Assembly (NCBI GenBank): GCA_965205155.1
Contig: OZ242033.1
Coordinates: 1,798,001 to 1,862,000 of the forward strand
Reading direction: 5' to 3'
Origin: Aldehydirespirator sp965205155
GTDB lineage: Bacteria > Actinomycetota > Acidimicrobiia > Acidimicrobiales > Aldehydirespiratoraceae
DNA length: 64,000 nucleotides
The translations under genes and the position numbers were made by a program. Below, piece by piece: positions 63,140-64,000 of the stretch (position 1 is its first letter; each line of letters starts with the position of its first letter). The notes beneath the pieces were generated by a model. The model was not told the origin of the DNA. It did no database searches and saw only the letters and a program-made list of their open reading frames with translations.

Positions 63140-63467
63140 ATGGACGAGGCGATCCGGCGGGCCTGCGAGGCGCTCAGCGAGATGGTGGAGCTGGCCCGGA
63201 ACGGGCCGGCCTCGTGCGCCGAGCTGCGCCGGGGGCTGCAAGGTGAGCAAGGCGCTGTGCGGCAAGCTGGCCGCCTTCCAGGTCGGCAGTGCTGCGGTGC
63301 TGGCAGTGCGGGAGAGCCACGGCGACGGCGGCACCGGGGTGCTGGCACGAGCGGCGGACCTGTCGAGGCAGGATGCGGCTGGGCAGGTCAAGACCGCACA
63401 GCGGCTGGCGGCGCTACCCGAGGTGCAGCGGGAGGGTCGGTCCCGCGCGGTCGCGGCAAGAACATGA
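63140..63467 (+). pseudogene. Decayed DUF222 (13E12) gene remnant
   Basis: From ATG 63140, MDEAIRRACEALSEMVELAR and PASCAELRRGL match the start of the intact DUF222 protein; after a shift at about 63240 the frame continues SKALCGKLAAFQVGSAAVLA, ESHGDGGTGVLARAADLS and AQRLAALPEVQREG, ending at 63467. The HNH half is absent. So this is a frameshifted and truncated second copy of the family. Confidence 0.75.
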
Positions 63468-63550
63468 CAGCCACCCGCTCCCGCGCGAGGATCCGCTGTT
63501 CAACCTCGTCTGACGGTCGGGCTGAGCCGACAGATGCGCTCGTCGTCCAC

Positions 63551-64000
63551 TCAGCCGGAGTCGTCCGAGTCGGCGGGCGCGCTGTCGTCGGAGTCCGAGG
63601 GTGGGTCGTTTCCGGATGCCGCATCGTCGTCGGGCGAGTCGTCCCTGGATGCATCACCGTCTTCGGGGCGGTTCTTGAGCTGGACGAAGGCCATGCGGAT
63701 CTGAGACAGGGCGTCCTGCAGGGTGGACTCCGCCTCGCCGAGGCGGCCCTTCATCCCGTCCAGCAGCGCGCCCAGGGCGTCGATCGCCACGGCCCCCTCG
63801 GCAAAGTTCGGCGGCTGGTTCGAGAGGTGCAGGGCGGCCAGCTCGTACAGGCCCATGGCGTGGTTGGCGACCACCACCGAGGCGGGCACCGCCTTGAGCC
63901 GCTCGCGGGACTCGGCCAGCTCCCGGATGTACTGCTCGGCCTGCTCACGCTCCTCCGGCGACAGGCTGTCGAGGTCGAAGTCGTCGGGCGGGGCGGCCGC
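63551..64000 (-). CDS. DUF1844-like acidic protein (5' end outside window)
   Basis: 150 visible codons, reading in from the window edge. FDLDSLSPEEREQAEQYIRE, then VVVANHAMGLYELAALHLSN, AVAIDALGALLDGMKGRLGE and LQDALSQIRMAFVQLKN: helices spaced as in DUF1844 proteins. The C-terminal 35 residues are nearly all Asp, Ser, Pro and Ala. No function known. Confidence 0.6.
   Translation of the reverse strand, partial: AAAPPDDFDLDSLSPEEREQAEQYIRELAESRERLKAVPASVVVANHAMGLYELAALHLSNQPPNFAEGAVAIDALGALLDGMKGRLGEAESTLQDALSQIRMAFVQLKNRPEDGDASRDDSPDDDAASGNDPPSDSDDSAPADSDDSG

Overview
The window is about 68-70% GC with tightly packed, mostly co-directional genes. It suggests an actinobacterium-like organism, most likely of the class Acidimicrobiia. 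The evidence is an actinobacterial integration host factor (mIHF) next to gmk and rpoZ, a PriA without a P-loop, the order ruvCAB-queA-tgt-yajC-secDF-relA-hisS-aspS, the order alaS-ruvX-mltG-aroE-aroB-pepP-efp-nusB-pyr operon, and many GTG starts. I could not run a search, so the taxon is an inference.

Layout: 1-3185 holds the end of pdxS, then pdxT, yebC, ruvC and ruvA. A VapBC toxin-antitoxin pair (3310-3926) separates ruvA from ruvB. Then come queA, tgt, yajC, secD, secF and relA (to 12595), a reverse-strand TauD-like dioxygenase, hisS and aspS. A short accessory patch (a frameshifted antitoxin and a frameshifted membrane protein) precedes rarA and a secreted protease. The DUF948-like/alaS/ruvX/mltG/aroE run and aroB/pepP/efp/nusB follow. 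The second accessory region (30764-35000) has an acetyltransferase, an NTF2-like protein, a VapBC pair, a DUF222-HNH protein and an AbrB-type pair. It is followed by the complete pyrimidine operon (pyrR, pyrB, pyrC, carA, carB, pyrD, pyrF) and by mihF, gmk, rpoZ, coaBC, metK and priA. From 50 kb there is a Uma2-like nuclease, a surface-protein remnant, two RNA methyltransferases facing def-fmt-rsmB, a repeat pair, mogA, hisG, a third PIN module, an SbcCD/YhaNO-like nuclease pair, a decayed DUF222 copy and a partial DUF1844-like gene.

Two patterns run through the window. First, about twenty genes have a TANNNT box (often TAGCCT) 6-9 bases before an ATG/GTG with no Shine-Dalgarno sequence, as expected for leaderless transcripts; internal operon genes instead use ATGA, GTGA or TGATG overlaps. 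Second, several operon junctions (secD-secF, carA-carB, pyrR-pyrB, sbcD-sbcC, an antitoxin-toxin pair and others) hold tiny ORFs coupled at both ends. In the clearest cases the mini-ORF starts like the downstream gene and ends like the upstream gene, as if an overlapping stop/start junction had been tandemly duplicated. This is the most unusual signal I found.

Functionally the window covers vitamin B6 synthesis, Holliday junction processing, queuosine modification, Sec export, the stringent response, aminoacyl-tRNA synthesis, shikimate steps, UMP synthesis, CoA and SAM synthesis, and formyl-Met processing. Toxin-antitoxin modules and mobile-type remnants are scattered between these housekeeping genes.
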